DNA from: Sedimentitalea arenosa | Lineage (GTDB): Bacteria; Pseudomonadota; Alphaproteobacteria; Rhodobacterales; Rhodobacteraceae | NCBI RefSeq assembly: GCF_016428585.1 | Contig: NZ_JAELVR010000012.1 | Span: 62,001 to 126,000 of the forward strand | DNA length: 64,000 nucleotides | Direction: 5' to 3' | Shown: positions 46,222 to 54,819 of the stretch, one piece after another | How the letters are laid out: each line of letters opens with the position of its first letter | Numbering within the stretch: the stretch's first letter is position 1 | Notes under the pieces: model-generated | What the model saw: the letters and a program-made list of their open reading frames with translations, nothing else | What the model was told of the DNA's origin: nothing | The model's database searches: none | Program-made: the position numbers and the translations under genes

Positions 46222-47291
46222 CAGTCGCGCAGCACCGTGATTGCACCGGGAGCGAGTGCGAGCGACACCTCGCTGCCTTCCGGTGGCAGTTGCCCGCCTC
46301 CGCGCGGTGAATTGCCCAGCCGCGCCTTGATCGCCTCTCCGGTGCCGAGCGCAAGATGCGCGATCGTCGCCTCGCCGGAATAGACCACGTTCCTGACCTT
46401 GGCACTCAGATCCCCGTCGGACGTGGCAAGACTGATGTGTTCGGGTCGCACCAACACGCTGACCCTGCCGTCGGGCACGCCCTCTGGGCGGTTGACCGGG
46501 AAGTTGCCCCCCGCGGCGAGGGTGACGGTGTCATTCTCAAGCGTAGCATCCAGGAAATTGGACTCGCCGATGAAATTGGCGACGAACCGTTCGGCCGGGC
46601 GTTCGTAGATGTCGCGCGGCTTGCCGATCTGCAGGATCTTACCTGCGCTCATCACCGCGACCCGGTCGGACATGGTCAGTGCTTCCTCCTGATCGTGGGT
46701 CACGAAGACGAAGGTGATGCCGGTTTCGCTTTGCAGGCGCTTGAGTTCGATCTGCATTTCCTTGCGCAGTTTCAGATCGAGTGCGGAAAGCGGCTCGTCC
46801 AGAAGCAGCACCTTGGGGTGCGGCGCGAGGGCCCGGGCCAGGGCAACGCGTTGTTGCTGGCCGCCGGAAATCTCGCTGGTGCGGCGGTCGCGCATCGGTT
46901 CCATCTGCACCAGACGCAGCATGTCATCCACCGTCGCGCGCACCTCTGCTTTGGGCTTGCCCAGCATCTCGAGTCCGAAAGCGATGTTCTGCGCGACGCT
47001 CATGTGCGGGAACAGCGCGTAATTCTGGAACACGGTATTCACAGGGCGCTGGTTGGGCGGAAGCCGCGATATGTCGCTGCCCGCCAGCCGGATCGCGCCC
47101 ATGGTCGGAGGCTCGAAACCCGCGATCAGGCGCAGCAGGGTCGTCTTGCCGCAGCCCGACGGCCCGAGCAGGGTGAAGAACTCGTTTTCCGCGATCGTCA
47201 CGCTGACATCGTCAAGCGCGGTGAAGGCCGAGTCACCTGCACCGAATGTCTTGGTGACCTGTTCAATCTCGATCATGCCTTCAACCGCCAT
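46221..47291 (-). CDS. potA: ABC transporter ATPase (PotA type)
   Basis: 356 residues. Walker A is [10 protein letters not shown], the signature [15 protein letters not shown] and Walker [12 protein letters not shown]; the switch His is in [12 protein letters not shown]-terminal TOBE domain ([17 protein letters not shown]) is present. It powers the polyamine-type importer. The start could be 47291 or five codons later ([12 protein letters not shown]); neither has a strong ribosome-binding site. First gene of the operon. Confidence 0.93.
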   Translation of the reverse strand: MAVEGMIEIEQVTKTFGAGDSAFTALDDVSVTIAENEFFTLLGPSGCGKTTLLRLIAGFEPPTMGAIRLAGSDISRLPPNQRPVNTVFQNYALFPHMSVAQNIAFGLEMLGKPKAEVRATVDDMLRLVQMEPMRDRRTSEISGGQQQRVALARALAPHPKVLLLDEPLSALDLKLRKEMQIELKRLQSETGITFVFVTHDQEEALTMSDRVAVMSAGKILQIGKPRDIYERPAERFVANFIGESNFLDATLENDTVTLAAGGNFPVNRPEGVPDGRVSVLVRPEHISLATSDGDLSAKVRNVVYSGEATIAHLALGTGEAIKARLGNSPRGGGQLPPEGSEVSLALAPGAITVLRD

Positions 47292-47321
47292 CCCCGAATT
47301 TCGTCCCTGCCATTAGTGCTA

Positions 47322-47376
47322 TTGACAACGTCGGTTTAGTCAACAACAAATTTTTACCAAGATAAAAACTTTTGGT
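47322..47376. promoter_or_regulatory. Divergent promoter/operator region, pot operon and tetR
   Basis: This AT-rich gap holds two inverted repeats: TTGAC-N12-GTCAA (47322-47343) and ACCAA-N11-TTGGT (47356-47376). The first overlaps a possible minus-strand promoter for potA (TTGACT, 16 bp, TAGCAC). They are likely operator sites for the adjacent TetR protein, but half-sites are short. Confidence 0.4.
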
Positions 47377-47407
47377 CGGAGCACAATTTTTGGCCCATTC
47401 TCCCGAC

Positions 47408-48094
47408 ATGCCGCCGCAAAAGGGCAAGGCCGACACGGGGTTGCGTGGGCGAAAGAAGGCGCGTCGCCGCCAAGACATCCTGCGCGTCGCGGGCACGCTG
47501 TTCAACGAAAAAGGGTTCGACGCGACCACCATGGCCGACATTGCCGAGGCGGCTGAAATCTCGCCGCCGACGGTGTTCAACTACTTTGGATCAAAGGATA
47601 ATATCCTGAGTGCCCTTCTGTTTGAAGGGGCCGCGCGCGAACGGGTGCAGCATCTGGCCAAGCCGCGCAGCTCGGGACGGCCCTTCGCCGAGATTATCGG
47701 CGAGCTGCTTTGCGAGATTACCGAGAATACGATGCGAATCGCCGGCAAGCGGGTCTGGCGCTATGCGGAATCGGCGAACATCCGGCGCACCAATCTCGAG
47801 TTCCAGCGCCAGTTCATCGATACGGACCTCGAACTGATGCGCCTGATCCGGACCTATCTGCGCGACTATGACCTGACCCTGCGCACCGGGGGCGAACCCG
47901 ATCACACGTTCCTGGCGCGGCTGTTCTTTGACCGTTGGACCGCGCGCTATTTCGAATTCATCAAGGAGGATGCGATGACTCTGGAAGAACATTTCAACGA
48001 CCTGCGCTCCGATTCGCGCGCGCTCGTCGACCTGCTGTTCGCGGACAGCTTTGCGCTGGCGTCACCGCTCAGGTCCGCGAGACAGGCGCGATGA
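47408..48094 (+). CDS. TetR-family transcriptional regulator
   Basis: 228 residues from MPPQKGKADTGLRGRKKARR; a TTG at 47372 would lie inside the operator and is less likely. The HTH is TMADIAEAAEISPPTVFNYFGSKDNIL. The ligand domain is variable. It is divergent from the pot operon and overlaps the amidohydrolase start (ATGA), so it most likely controls both. The inducer may be the imported amine or a breakdown product. Confidence 0.9.
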   Translation: MPPQKGKADTGLRGRKKARRRQDILRVAGTLFNEKGFDATTMADIAEAAEISPPTVFNYFGSKDNILSALLFEGAARERVQHLAKPRSSGRPFAEIIGELLCEITENTMRIAGKRVWRYAESANIRRTNLEFQRQFIDTDLELMRLIRTYLRDYDLTLRTGGEPDHTFLARLFFDRWTARYFEFIKEDAMTLEEHFNDLRSDSRALVDLLFADSFALASPLRSARQAR

Positions 48095-49755
48095 CGCGGG
48101 CCGATTGCATCATCGAGAACGGCCGCGTCCTGACGATGGACGAGGACAAGCCGGACGCCGAGGCGGTGGCCATCGCAGACGGTCGCATCCTGGCCGTCGG
48201 GTCGACTGCCGACATGCGGGACCTTGCTGGTCCAGACACGCGTCGCATCGATGCTCAGGGGGCGACGGTCATGCCGGGGCTGGTCGAGGCGCACCTGCAT
48301 CTCTTCGCCGGGGCCTTCGGCTTGCGGCTCCTGCAGCTTGACGGCGTGCGCGGATTGCCGGCCTTGCGCGACAGGTTGCAGCGCTATGCCAAGGACAACC
48401 CTGACGAAACGCTGCTGATCTGCAAGCAGGCCGACTACAACCTGTTTGGCGACGGCATCGCGACCACGCGCCAGATGCTGGACGAGGCGCTCGCCGAACG
48501 TCCGGCGATCTTCATCGCTCCCGATCACCACACGGCTTGGGCCAACACGGCAGCTTTGAAGAAGGCGGGCATCCTGTCGGGGCTGGACACGCCGACCGGC
48601 AGCGAAGTGGTCATGGGCGAGGATGGCTTCGCCACCGGCGAATTGCGGGAAAACGGCGCCTTCGATCCGGTGATGGAATTGCGCTCGTCCGGTGGACGTG
48701 AGGGCCTGGGGCTGGCCGGACTCGAGCCTGCGTTCCCGCCGACGCCCGCGCAACGCGCCGAGGACATCGCCGTGGTGAAGGAGGGCCTGAAGCTCTGCGC
48801 TTCCTATGGCTTCACAAGCCTGCACAACATGGACGGCAACCGCTATCAGCTTGAACTGCTGCGCGAGATCGAAGAGGCGGGCGACCTCATCTGCCGGACC
48901 GACATTCCCTTTCACCTGACCCCGAGCAAGGCGATCGACAGCCTCGCCGAGGCCGAAGTCCTGCGTGCGGAGTTCGCGTCGGATCGGCTCAGCTCGCGGC
49001 GGGTCAAGATGTTCATGGACGGGGTCATCGACAGTTCGACCGCCGTTCTCGTGGATGATTACGCGGATCGGGCAGGCTGGCGGGGTGAGCTTCTGCACTC
49101 ACCCGAGCGGTTCCGGTCCGCCGCGATCGAAGCCGATCGACGCGGGTTTCAGATCGCCGTGCATGCCATCGGCGACGGAGCCATCCGCAACACGCTCGAC
49201 GGGTTCGAGGCCGCGCAGCGGGCCAACGGCAAGCGGGATTCTCGGCACCGGATCGAACATGTCGAGCTTTTGAACCCCCGGGATCTGCCGCGCTTCCGCG
49301 ATCTCGGAGTCGTGGCGTCGATGCAGCCCTCGCACCCGCCCGGCGCGATGGATTTTCCGCTTCAACCCTGGCTCAGCCGCGTGGGCGAGGCCCGTTGGCC
49401 CTGGGCATTCCCGCTTGATGCGTTGCGCGCGCAGGGCACCCCCATCGCTTTCGCGTCGGACTGGCCGGTGGCTGACCTCGATCCGATGCGCAGCGTCAAG
49501 GCCGCGATGATGCGCCGGGCGTGGAAGGAGGGCGATCCCCACAACGCTTCGACCCTGTTGCAGTCCCTTCATGCCTATACGGCTGGCGGCGCCTTTGCCG
49601 GGCACGAGGATCACCGGCTCGGGCGTCTCGCCCCCGGATTGCTGGCCGATATCGTGGTGATGGATCGAGATCTTCAGGCGCAGTCGGCCGAGGAGATCGG
49701 TCAGGCGCGTGCGGCGATGACCTTCAGCGAGGGTGTGCTCACCTGGGAGGCTTGA
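48091..49755 (+). CDS. Amidohydrolase (YtcJ/Amidohydro_3 family)
   Basis: 554 residues. The metal-binding HxH is in MPGLVEAHLHLFAG. Other ligands lie in HAIGDGAI, RIEHVELL and the C-terminal FASDWPVADLDPMRSV. YtcJ-type enzymes hydrolyse N-acyl, formamide or cyclic amide bonds; the substrate is unknown. No signal peptide. Co-translated with the TetR gene, which suggests that its substrate or product is the inducer. Confidence 0.9.
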   Translation: MTRADCIIENGRVLTMDEDKPDAEAVAIADGRILAVGSTADMRDLAGPDTRRIDAQGATVMPGLVEAHLHLFAGAFGLRLLQLDGVRGLPALRDRLQRYAKDNPDETLLICKQADYNLFGDGIATTRQMLDEALAERPAIFIAPDHHTAWANTAALKKAGILSGLDTPTGSEVVMGEDGFATGELRENGAFDPVMELRSSGGREGLGLAGLEPAFPPTPAQRAEDIAVVKEGLKLCASYGFTSLHNMDGNRYQLELLREIEEAGDLICRTDIPFHLTPSKAIDSLAEAEVLRAEFASDRLSSRRVKMFMDGVIDSSTAVLVDDYADRAGWRGELLHSPERFRSAAIEADRRGFQIAVHAIGDGAIRNTLDGFEAAQRANGKRDSRHRIEHVELLNPRDLPRFRDLGVVASMQPSHPPGAMDFPLQPWLSRVGEARWPWAFPLDALRAQGTPIAFASDWPVADLDPMRSVKAAMMRRAWKEGDPHNASTLLQSLHAYTAGGAFAGHEDHRLGRLAPGLLADIVVMDRDLQAQSAEEIGQARAAMTFSEGVLTWEA

Positions 49756-49764
49756 GCCGCCGCT

Positions 49765-49835
49765 CTCCGGCCCCATCGGTGAGTAGACACTCTGGGGGCC
49801 GGAGGCTCGTCCGGCGAAAGGGGTTCTCTCGCCGG
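49765..49835. terminator. Two hairpins between the amidohydrolase and the amine oxidase
   Basis: CTCCGGCCCC (49765-49774) pairs perfectly with GGGGCCGGAG (49795-49804). A second stem CCGGCGA (49811-49817) pairs with TCGCCGG (49829-49835). They lie between convergent genes and probably end transcription from both sides. Confidence 0.7.
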
Positions 49836-49843
49836 TCACGGTC

Positions 49844-51844
49844 TTATTTCTGCTGATCGTCGATGCGCAGTGTCAGCGCAGGGTTGTGCGCGAAGAAGTT
49901 GAACGGCTGGATGTGAACGGTTTTCCACTCCGTCGACATGACCGGCCAGTCTTCCATCCGCGGGATGTGGTGGAAGCCGGCGGTGAACCAGGATACGATA
50001 TCCTGCCCTTTCAGCGGCTTGTCCTCCTTCACCCATTCCGCCAGCGTATCGGACCCATCGCTCTGCATCGCGTATTTGCCGCCCGCGTATCTGTGTTCCG
50101 GATCGTAGACCGTTGTCCAGGAGGAATATTCGATATAGGCGTTGCGCTTGAACGGCGGATCATTTTCAAAGTCGTAGGGACCGTAGGCGATCGAGCCGTG
50201 ATGGATCATCCAGCCGGGCGTATGGCCCAGATAGCCCTCGCGTGACGGGTTCGAGATGTGAACGTGCTTGGGCTTCATCGCGCTGAAGCGATAGCGTGCG
50301 TCCATCTCGCTGTCGGGCATCACGTGTTTCCAGGTCCACATCGACCGGCGCGGACTGCCTTCGGGCACCTCGGCGGGCACGATTTCCATCGTGCCAATAC
50401 CGTTGACCGGTTGATCGATGTCGAAGTCGATCCGGAAGTTGAAATAGTGGTCGTGGTTGGCGGCCACCAGGTTCGGCGCGATGAGGGTGCCGTACCTGGT
50501 GTCTTCTGCTGCGGTCGGGTCGTTCATCGACGTCGCGGCGACCCCTTTGACGGCATCGAGGCCGGTCGCGCCGACCTTGATCAGGATCTGACCGTCCTGC
50601 TTCAGCCGGTAGTCGATCAGGTAGTCGTAGTTGCCGACCTCCGACGCGGTGCGGATCACAAGCTCGGTTTCAGGCCGGCCTTCGGCCGGCACGAACTGGT
50701 CCGGCGTCTGCGCGAAGATCTCGAAATGCCGCCATGCAGGATCGCCGATGTTGCGCTCGAAGATGCAGATCGCGTCCGGGATTTCCAGCGGCATCCCCGC
50801 GTCATCCGCGATCATGGCCGGCAGGAATGTCGCGTAGGCCGGGCAGTCCACGCCGGCGCGCAATGGGGTCAGGAACAGGCCGAAACCGTATTCCCCACTG
50901 TCCATGTAGGTGCGCCAGTACCAGCCTTCGGTTGCATCCATGTATGGAACGAAGACTTCCGAAAGGTGCATCTGGTAGATCACCGACCGCCAGTTTTCAC
51001 CGTCCTTGACGTCGAGATTGGACAGAACCAGCCCCGGGCGCTTGTCGATCCGGAAGTTCAGCTTCCAGATGTCCCATTCGAGGTGGCTGCCATCGAGCGC
51101 GTAGTTCGGTCCGCCGGGTTGGCTCAGCGTCGCCGGGTTGCTTGCCGGGCGGAGCGGGACGCGCGCGGCAACTTCTTCCTCGGTATACCCCCACGGGTCG
51201 GTGGGAACGGGCGTGTTGCCTTCATCCACGACGTCCACGACTTCGCGTGTCGTCAGGTTGAACAGGGCGAACAGCCCCTCGATCGGCTTGGCGTAGAAGT
51301 TGGACCCTTCCGGCACTTCGTAGCAGGGCACCTTCATGAAACGGCCTTGTTCGGCGGTCCCGTCAAAGAAATTGCCCGCGGTCAGGGGCAGGCAGAACGC
51401 CTGCTCCGGCGTCAGGCCCCGCGCGGCCAGCCCGTCGATCATGCGCTGATCCCCCAGCGCACCTTCGAGCGCGCCGATGAACTCGGCGAACATCACCATC
51501 GGTTGACCTTCGGCGGCCTCGTTGGAATCGACCGTAAGGCCCGTGACGTTCACCACCACTTCACGAAAGCCGCCCGCGCCGTCCGTCATGTAGACCGTCG
51601 CCCTGCGGTCGGGGAGCGGACCATCCCCGTTTTTCCATGCAAGAACGTCGGACTTTGGCGGCTCCTTCATCTCGATGAGGGGGAAGAGTGTGTCGTCATC
51701 GGCCACACCGGCGTCGCGCAGGATCTGGTTTATGGTCGCATATTCATCGGACGTCAGTCCGCCCAGCGGATGTGTCCGCTCCTGTGCATGCGCCGACGAC
51801 AGGATCGTCGCGCACAGGGCCGTGGTTGCGAGTAGCTTCTTCAT
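49844..51844 (-). CDS. tynA: Copper amine oxidase (primary-amine oxidase, periplasmic)
   Basis: 666 residues with a signal peptide (MKKLLATTALCATILSSAHA). Catalytic base Asp315 is in YMDSGEYG. The topaquinone precursor Tyr406 is in the N-Y-D motif of VGNYDYLIDY. The copper ligands are His464 and His466 (NHDHYFN) and a third His at 626 (HIPRMEDWPV). Cys334 and Cys360 are placed for the conserved disulfide. It oxidises primary amines to aldehyde, ammonia and H2O2 in the periplasm. It faces the amine importer and amidohydrolase, in line with amine catabolism. GGAGAGGAG lies upstream. Confidence 0.93.
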   Translation of the reverse strand: MKKLLATTALCATILSSAHAQERTHPLGGLTSDEYATINQILRDAGVADDDTLFPLIEMKEPPKSDVLAWKNGDGPLPDRRATVYMTDGAGGFREVVVNVTGLTVDSNEAAEGQPMVMFAEFIGALEGALGDQRMIDGLAARGLTPEQAFCLPLTAGNFFDGTAEQGRFMKVPCYEVPEGSNFYAKPIEGLFALFNLTTREVVDVVDEGNTPVPTDPWGYTEEEVAARVPLRPASNPATLSQPGGPNYALDGSHLEWDIWKLNFRIDKRPGLVLSNLDVKDGENWRSVIYQMHLSEVFVPYMDATEGWYWRTYMDSGEYGFGLFLTPLRAGVDCPAYATFLPAMIADDAGMPLEIPDAICIFERNIGDPAWRHFEIFAQTPDQFVPAEGRPETELVIRTASEVGNYDYLIDYRLKQDGQILIKVGATGLDAVKGVAATSMNDPTAAEDTRYGTLIAPNLVAANHDHYFNFRIDFDIDQPVNGIGTMEIVPAEVPEGSPRRSMWTWKHVMPDSEMDARYRFSAMKPKHVHISNPSREGYLGHTPGWMIHHGSIAYGPYDFENDPPFKRNAYIEYSSWTTVYDPEHRYAGGKYAMQSDGSDTLAEWVKEDKPLKGQDIVSWFTAGFHHIPRMEDWPVMSTEWKTVHIQPFNFFAHNPALTLRIDDQQK

Positions 51845-51878
51845 TCTTGGATACTCCTCTCCTGCTGTAAATCAGGCT

Positions 51879-51975
51879 ATCCCTACCGGGATGTTGCCTT
51901 CGTCCCATTGGGCCGGATCAGGTTTCGTGTGTCCCCGCGTATGCCGGCGCACGATCTCTGTTGGGAGTCACTAGA
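51879..51975 (-). promoter_or_regulatory. Structured 5' leader of the amine oxidase gene with TPP-riboswitch-like half
   Basis: Read on the minus strand, the leader contains AACCTGATCCGG, then CCCAATGGGA, then CGAAGG. This resembles the conserved 3' half of TPP riboswitches (CCTGATC...TAAT...GCGAAGG). A TCCC/GGGA pair could close the element. The TPP 5' half (GGGGTGC, CTGAGA) is absent; only CAGAGA is found. It could be a variant or unrelated structured RNA, or chance. Confidence 0.3.
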
Positions 51976-52057
51976 TCACGGAGAAGCCCTGTTCGCCAAG
52001 GACGGAACGCCTTCGATGCTTCGCGCGCGGCCATTCGCGAGGCCGCGCGGAAATTCG

Positions 52058-52073
52058 TTCAAAGATCTTTGAA
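52058..52073. promoter_or_regulatory. Perfect 16-bp palindrome TTCAAAGATCTTTGAA
   Basis: A perfect palindrome in the 271-bp gap between the amine oxidase and the permease. Transcription through it runs toward the amine oxidase, 214 bp away. It has the size of a dimeric-repressor operator; the regulator is unknown. Confidence 0.4.
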
Positions 52074-52083
52074 AGTCATCGAC

Positions 52084-52108
52084 GCGGCGAGGCAGAGCGC
52101 CTCGCCGC
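52084..52108 (-). terminator. Hairpin terminator after the permease gene
   Basis: A perfect 10-bp stem GCGGCGAGGC / GCCTCGCCGC with loop AGAGC, 8 bp beyond the permease stop. There is no T-run, so termination may be partial. Confidence 0.55.
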
Positions 52109-52115
52109 TGTTCGA

Positions 52116-53168
52116 TCAAGCCATCGCGGTCCAGAGTTGGAACAGCAGCCCCGATGCGAAGGCGCCGGTCAGCGACAGCCCGATGTAGAGCGCGAAGACC
52201 TGCGGTCGGGCCAGCGCCCAGACCGCCATCGCGGCCGGTATCGACGTCACGCCACCGGCGACGAGGAAGGCCATGCCGGCGCCCGGCGCCATGCCTTGCT
52301 CCAGCAGTCCGCCCACCAGGGGCAGCGCCGCATAGCCGTTCAGGTAGGCCGGCACGCCGACCAGCGTGGCGGTTGCGATGGGCAGCAGGCCCTCGCCACC
52401 CAGGGCGGCGGTGACGGTTTCTGCCGGAATCCAGGCCAGCATGAGGCTTTCGAGCAGGAAGGCCAGCGTCAACCATTTGGCGAGGAACAACGTCGTGGTC
52501 AGGGCCGTCTTGCCGAATTTCGCACGGCGCTCGGGCTCTTCCCAGAAGCGCCAGGCGACGGGTTTCGGCGCGCGAATCTTGGCGCCGCCGCAGCCACCGT
52601 TGCCGATGCCTTCACGCAATGGGTCCGCGAAAGCTCCGCCCTTCATCATCAGGTGCACGACCGTGCCTCCAAAAACCCCCAGCCCGATGGCGGCAAGCGT
52701 CTTCGCGACCGCGAATTCGAGATCCAGGACACCGGTCGTCAGCACGAACATCGACGGGTCCATGATCGGCGAGGCGAGCCAGAAAGCCATGACCGCCGAC
52801 AACGGCACGCCCATTGCCAGCAGCGCCGCGATCAGCGGGATCACTCCGCAGGAACAGAAGGGCGAGAGGCCGCCTGCCAATGCGCCCAACCCGATCATCA
52901 GGATCAGCGCACCGGTAAAGGCCTTGGCGATCAGGTTGTCGGCCCCCGTCGCGCCGGCCCAGGCGGCAATGGCGATCGACAAGATCAGGAACGGCGCCGT
53001 GTTCAGCATCGCCTTGCCCGCGAAACGGGCGCTCTCTGCGGCTTGCGCAGGGTCGAACACCGCCAACACCGCAAGAATCGCGGCGGAGACAAGCCAGACC
53101 TTTTGATCCTCCCACAAGTGGCGCAGGGTCGATCGGAGGCCGGGCGTTGCGAGGGTCGTCTCAGTCAT
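52116..53168 (-). CDS. Permease, ArsP/UPF0718 type
   Basis: 350 residues; the ATG at 53168 has GGAGAT 7 bp upstream (a TTG two codons earlier is less likely). About eight membrane helices. The Cys pair Cys105-x-Cys107 in LSPFCSCGVIPL and the second-half motif VPAYLNGYAALPLVGGLLEQGMAPGAGMAFL are the family hallmarks. ArsP members export trivalent organoarsenicals. The adjacent ArsR gene (55 bp upstream) supports a metalloid-efflux role, but other permeases of this family have unknown substrates. Confidence 0.82.
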   Translation of the reverse strand: MTETTLATPGLRSTLRHLWEDQKVWLVSAAILAVLAVFDPAQAAESARFAGKAMLNTAPFLILSIAIAAWAGATGADNLIAKAFTGALILMIGLGALAGGLSPFCSCGVIPLIAALLAMGVPLSAVMAFWLASPIMDPSMFVLTTGVLDLEFAVAKTLAAIGLGVFGGTVVHLMMKGGAFADPLREGIGNGGCGGAKIRAPKPVAWRFWEEPERRAKFGKTALTTTLFLAKWLTLAFLLESLMLAWIPAETVTAALGGEGLLPIATATLVGVPAYLNGYAALPLVGGLLEQGMAPGAGMAFLVAGGVTSIPAAMAVWALARPQVFALYIGLSLTGAFASGLLFQLWTAMA

Positions 53169-53223
53169 AACCAAATCTCCGGAATTGCAGTTTTTTCAGG
53201 GAAAGAAAGATCGAGGCGTCGGA

Positions 53224-53541
53224 TCATGCAGCGTCCTCCGAGGGGCGCACCGAAACGCCGACGCAGCATTCGGAGGTCAGGAAACCAACCAGCGCATGCA
53301 TCGCGGGAAAATCGACGCGATTGAACACTTCGCGTCCCTGTTTGTGTTGCAGGACAAGCCCGGCATCGACCAGCGTCGACAGATGATGCGCCAGAGTCGA
53401 CGGTGCCAATCCCAGGTGCTCACCAATATCGCCGACCCGCAGCCCATCATTCCCGGCCTTCACCAACAGGCGAAAAATCGAGAGGCGGGCATCGTGGCCA
53501 AGAGCGGCAAGGGCGCGGGCTTTGGGGCTGGTCGTGGTCAT
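53224..53541 (-). CDS. ArsR-family transcriptional repressor
   Basis: 105 residues. The winged HTH is LRVGDIGEHLGLAPSTLAHHLSTLVDAGLVLQHKQGRE. A vicinal Cys pair, Cys92-Cys93 (SECCVGV), near the C-terminus is a plausible As(III)/Sb(III) or organoarsenical site. It probably represses itself and the permease until a metalloid binds. A palindrome lies just before its start. Confidence 0.92.
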   Translation of the reverse strand: MTTTSPKARALAALGHDARLSIFRLLVKAGNDGLRVGDIGEHLGLAPSTLAHHLSTLVDAGLVLQHKQGREVFNRVDFPAMHALVGFLTSECCVGVSVRPSEDAA

Positions 53542-53555
53542 GCTGTAAAAATAAC

Positions 53556-53573
53556 TACAATTCTAGTTTTGTA
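53556..53573. promoter_or_regulatory. Candidate ArsR operator
   Basis: TACAA-N8-TTGTA, an 18-bp inverted repeat in an AT-rich patch 15 bp upstream of the arsR ATG. Position and size fit auto-repression by the ArsR dimer. Confidence 0.55.
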
Positions 53574-53763
53574 AAGGATTCGGTTTGGTGGATGAAAATC
53601 GTTCTTGCGTTAAGCCCGCACGCCCAAGTGTTCACGCCAGAGTGATGCTGCATCGTCGCCGGGTCGAATGGACTGCCGGGATCCACAAGCTGACCTGGGC
53701 TCCGTCGCGATTTAGCTGCCAGAAAGAGGCGCCTTGTTCCAATCAACGGCTCAGCTCTTCAGG

Positions 53764-54819
53764 TCAACTCTTGCCCGCCGATGCCTCGTTCAGCACGGCG
53801 CGATACACTTCCTCGATGCCATCTGCCTCGCTTCTGGCGCTGAAAGAGGCGGTTGCCGTCTCGCGGGCCGTCCTTGCCATCTCAAGATGCCGATCGGGAC
53901 TTCGCAGGATCCCAAGCGCTGCGCCCGCGACGTCCTGTGGAGTTCCTTGTGGAACGATTGTTCCGCAGCGCCCCTCCTTGCTGAAGGATCGGTAGTAGCC
54001 TGCGTCGCTGGCGACGAACGGCACCGCGCTGGCCATCGCTTCGAGCGGCACCATACCGTAGCCCTCGTAGCGCGGCAGTTGGATGATCAATGAGAGGCTT
54101 CGCATGATCGCTGGAAGTTCCGTCGCGGGGACTTCCCCGGGGAACAGGATCCGCCCCGCCATGCCCGCGGCAGCAACCTTGTCCTTCAAGTCGCGCAAGA
54201 AACTCTGATGCTCTCGCGCCGCCCTTCCAAGGATCAGCGCGGTTGCACCTTCCAGATCGGGAAGAAGCCGCAACATCGCCTCGACGAAGAGGTCGGTTCC
54301 CTTCTCGGGGCGGATTCGTCCGACCGTCGCGAGGCCCATCGATCCACCGTAGCCCAAGGCAGCCCATGCCGCCGCTCGGTCCTCGGCCGGGGTGAACAGG
54401 TCCGTATCGACACCGTGCGGGACCACGGCGCGCACGTTCGGAACGTACTCCGCCGCCTTGTCCGTGGTGGCGATCACGGCATCCATCCGGCTGATCAGCC
54501 AACGGGGATAGGCCGAATGCCGACGCTGCGCCGCCGAGGTGAAAACGATCCGGACCGGCAGGCGCAGGACGTCGCGCGTCCAGATTGCAACGCGCATCTC
54601 GGGATTGCGGCGGACATGCCACAAGACGCACGGCGCGCGTCCGGGGTCCCGCGACATGCGTCGCGCCTCGTTCACAGCGATGGGGGCAGGGCACCCTGGC
54701 AGGGGATGGCCGACAAGGCGCAGGTCGTGGGATCCGATCTGTTGCCGGATCACGTTGGCAGCCGTGGCGGACACACCTGTGAAGCGGGGGTTCATGTTCG
54801 TGACGAACAGGTCAGGCAT
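53764..54819 (-). CDS. Glycosyltransferase family 4-type
   Basis: 351 residues from MPDLFVTNMNPRFTGVSATAANV, overlapping the waaA stop by 8 bp. GT-B fold with C-terminal motifs VGRIRPEKGTDLFVEAM and QLPRYEGYGMVPLEAMASAVPFVASDAG (the EGYGMVPLEAM nucleotide-sugar site). It probably adds a sugar to the LPS core after Kdo transfer, to judge by coupling to waaA. Donor and acceptor are unknown. Confidence 0.9.
   Translation of the reverse strand: MPDLFVTNMNPRFTGVSATAANVIRQQIGSHDLRLVGHPLPGCPAPIAVNEARRMSRDPGRAPCVLWHVRRNPEMRVAIWTRDVLRLPVRIVFTSAAQRRHSAYPRWLISRMDAVIATTDKAAEYVPNVRAVVPHGVDTDLFTPAEDRAAAWAALGYGGSMGLATVGRIRPEKGTDLFVEAMLRLLPDLEGATALILGRAAREHQSFLRDLKDKVAAAGMAGRILFPGEVPATELPAIMRSLSLIIQLPRYEGYGMVPLEAMASAVPFVASDAGYYRSFSKEGRCGTIVPQGTPQDVAGAALGILRSPDRHLEMARTARETATASFSARSEADGIEEVYRAVLNEASAGKS

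Noticed and set aside
51879-51975. Complete TPP riboswitch
   Set aside because: The conserved 5' half (GGGGTGC and CTGAGA) is missing and the gene has no thiamin connection. Only the resemblance of the 3' half is reported.
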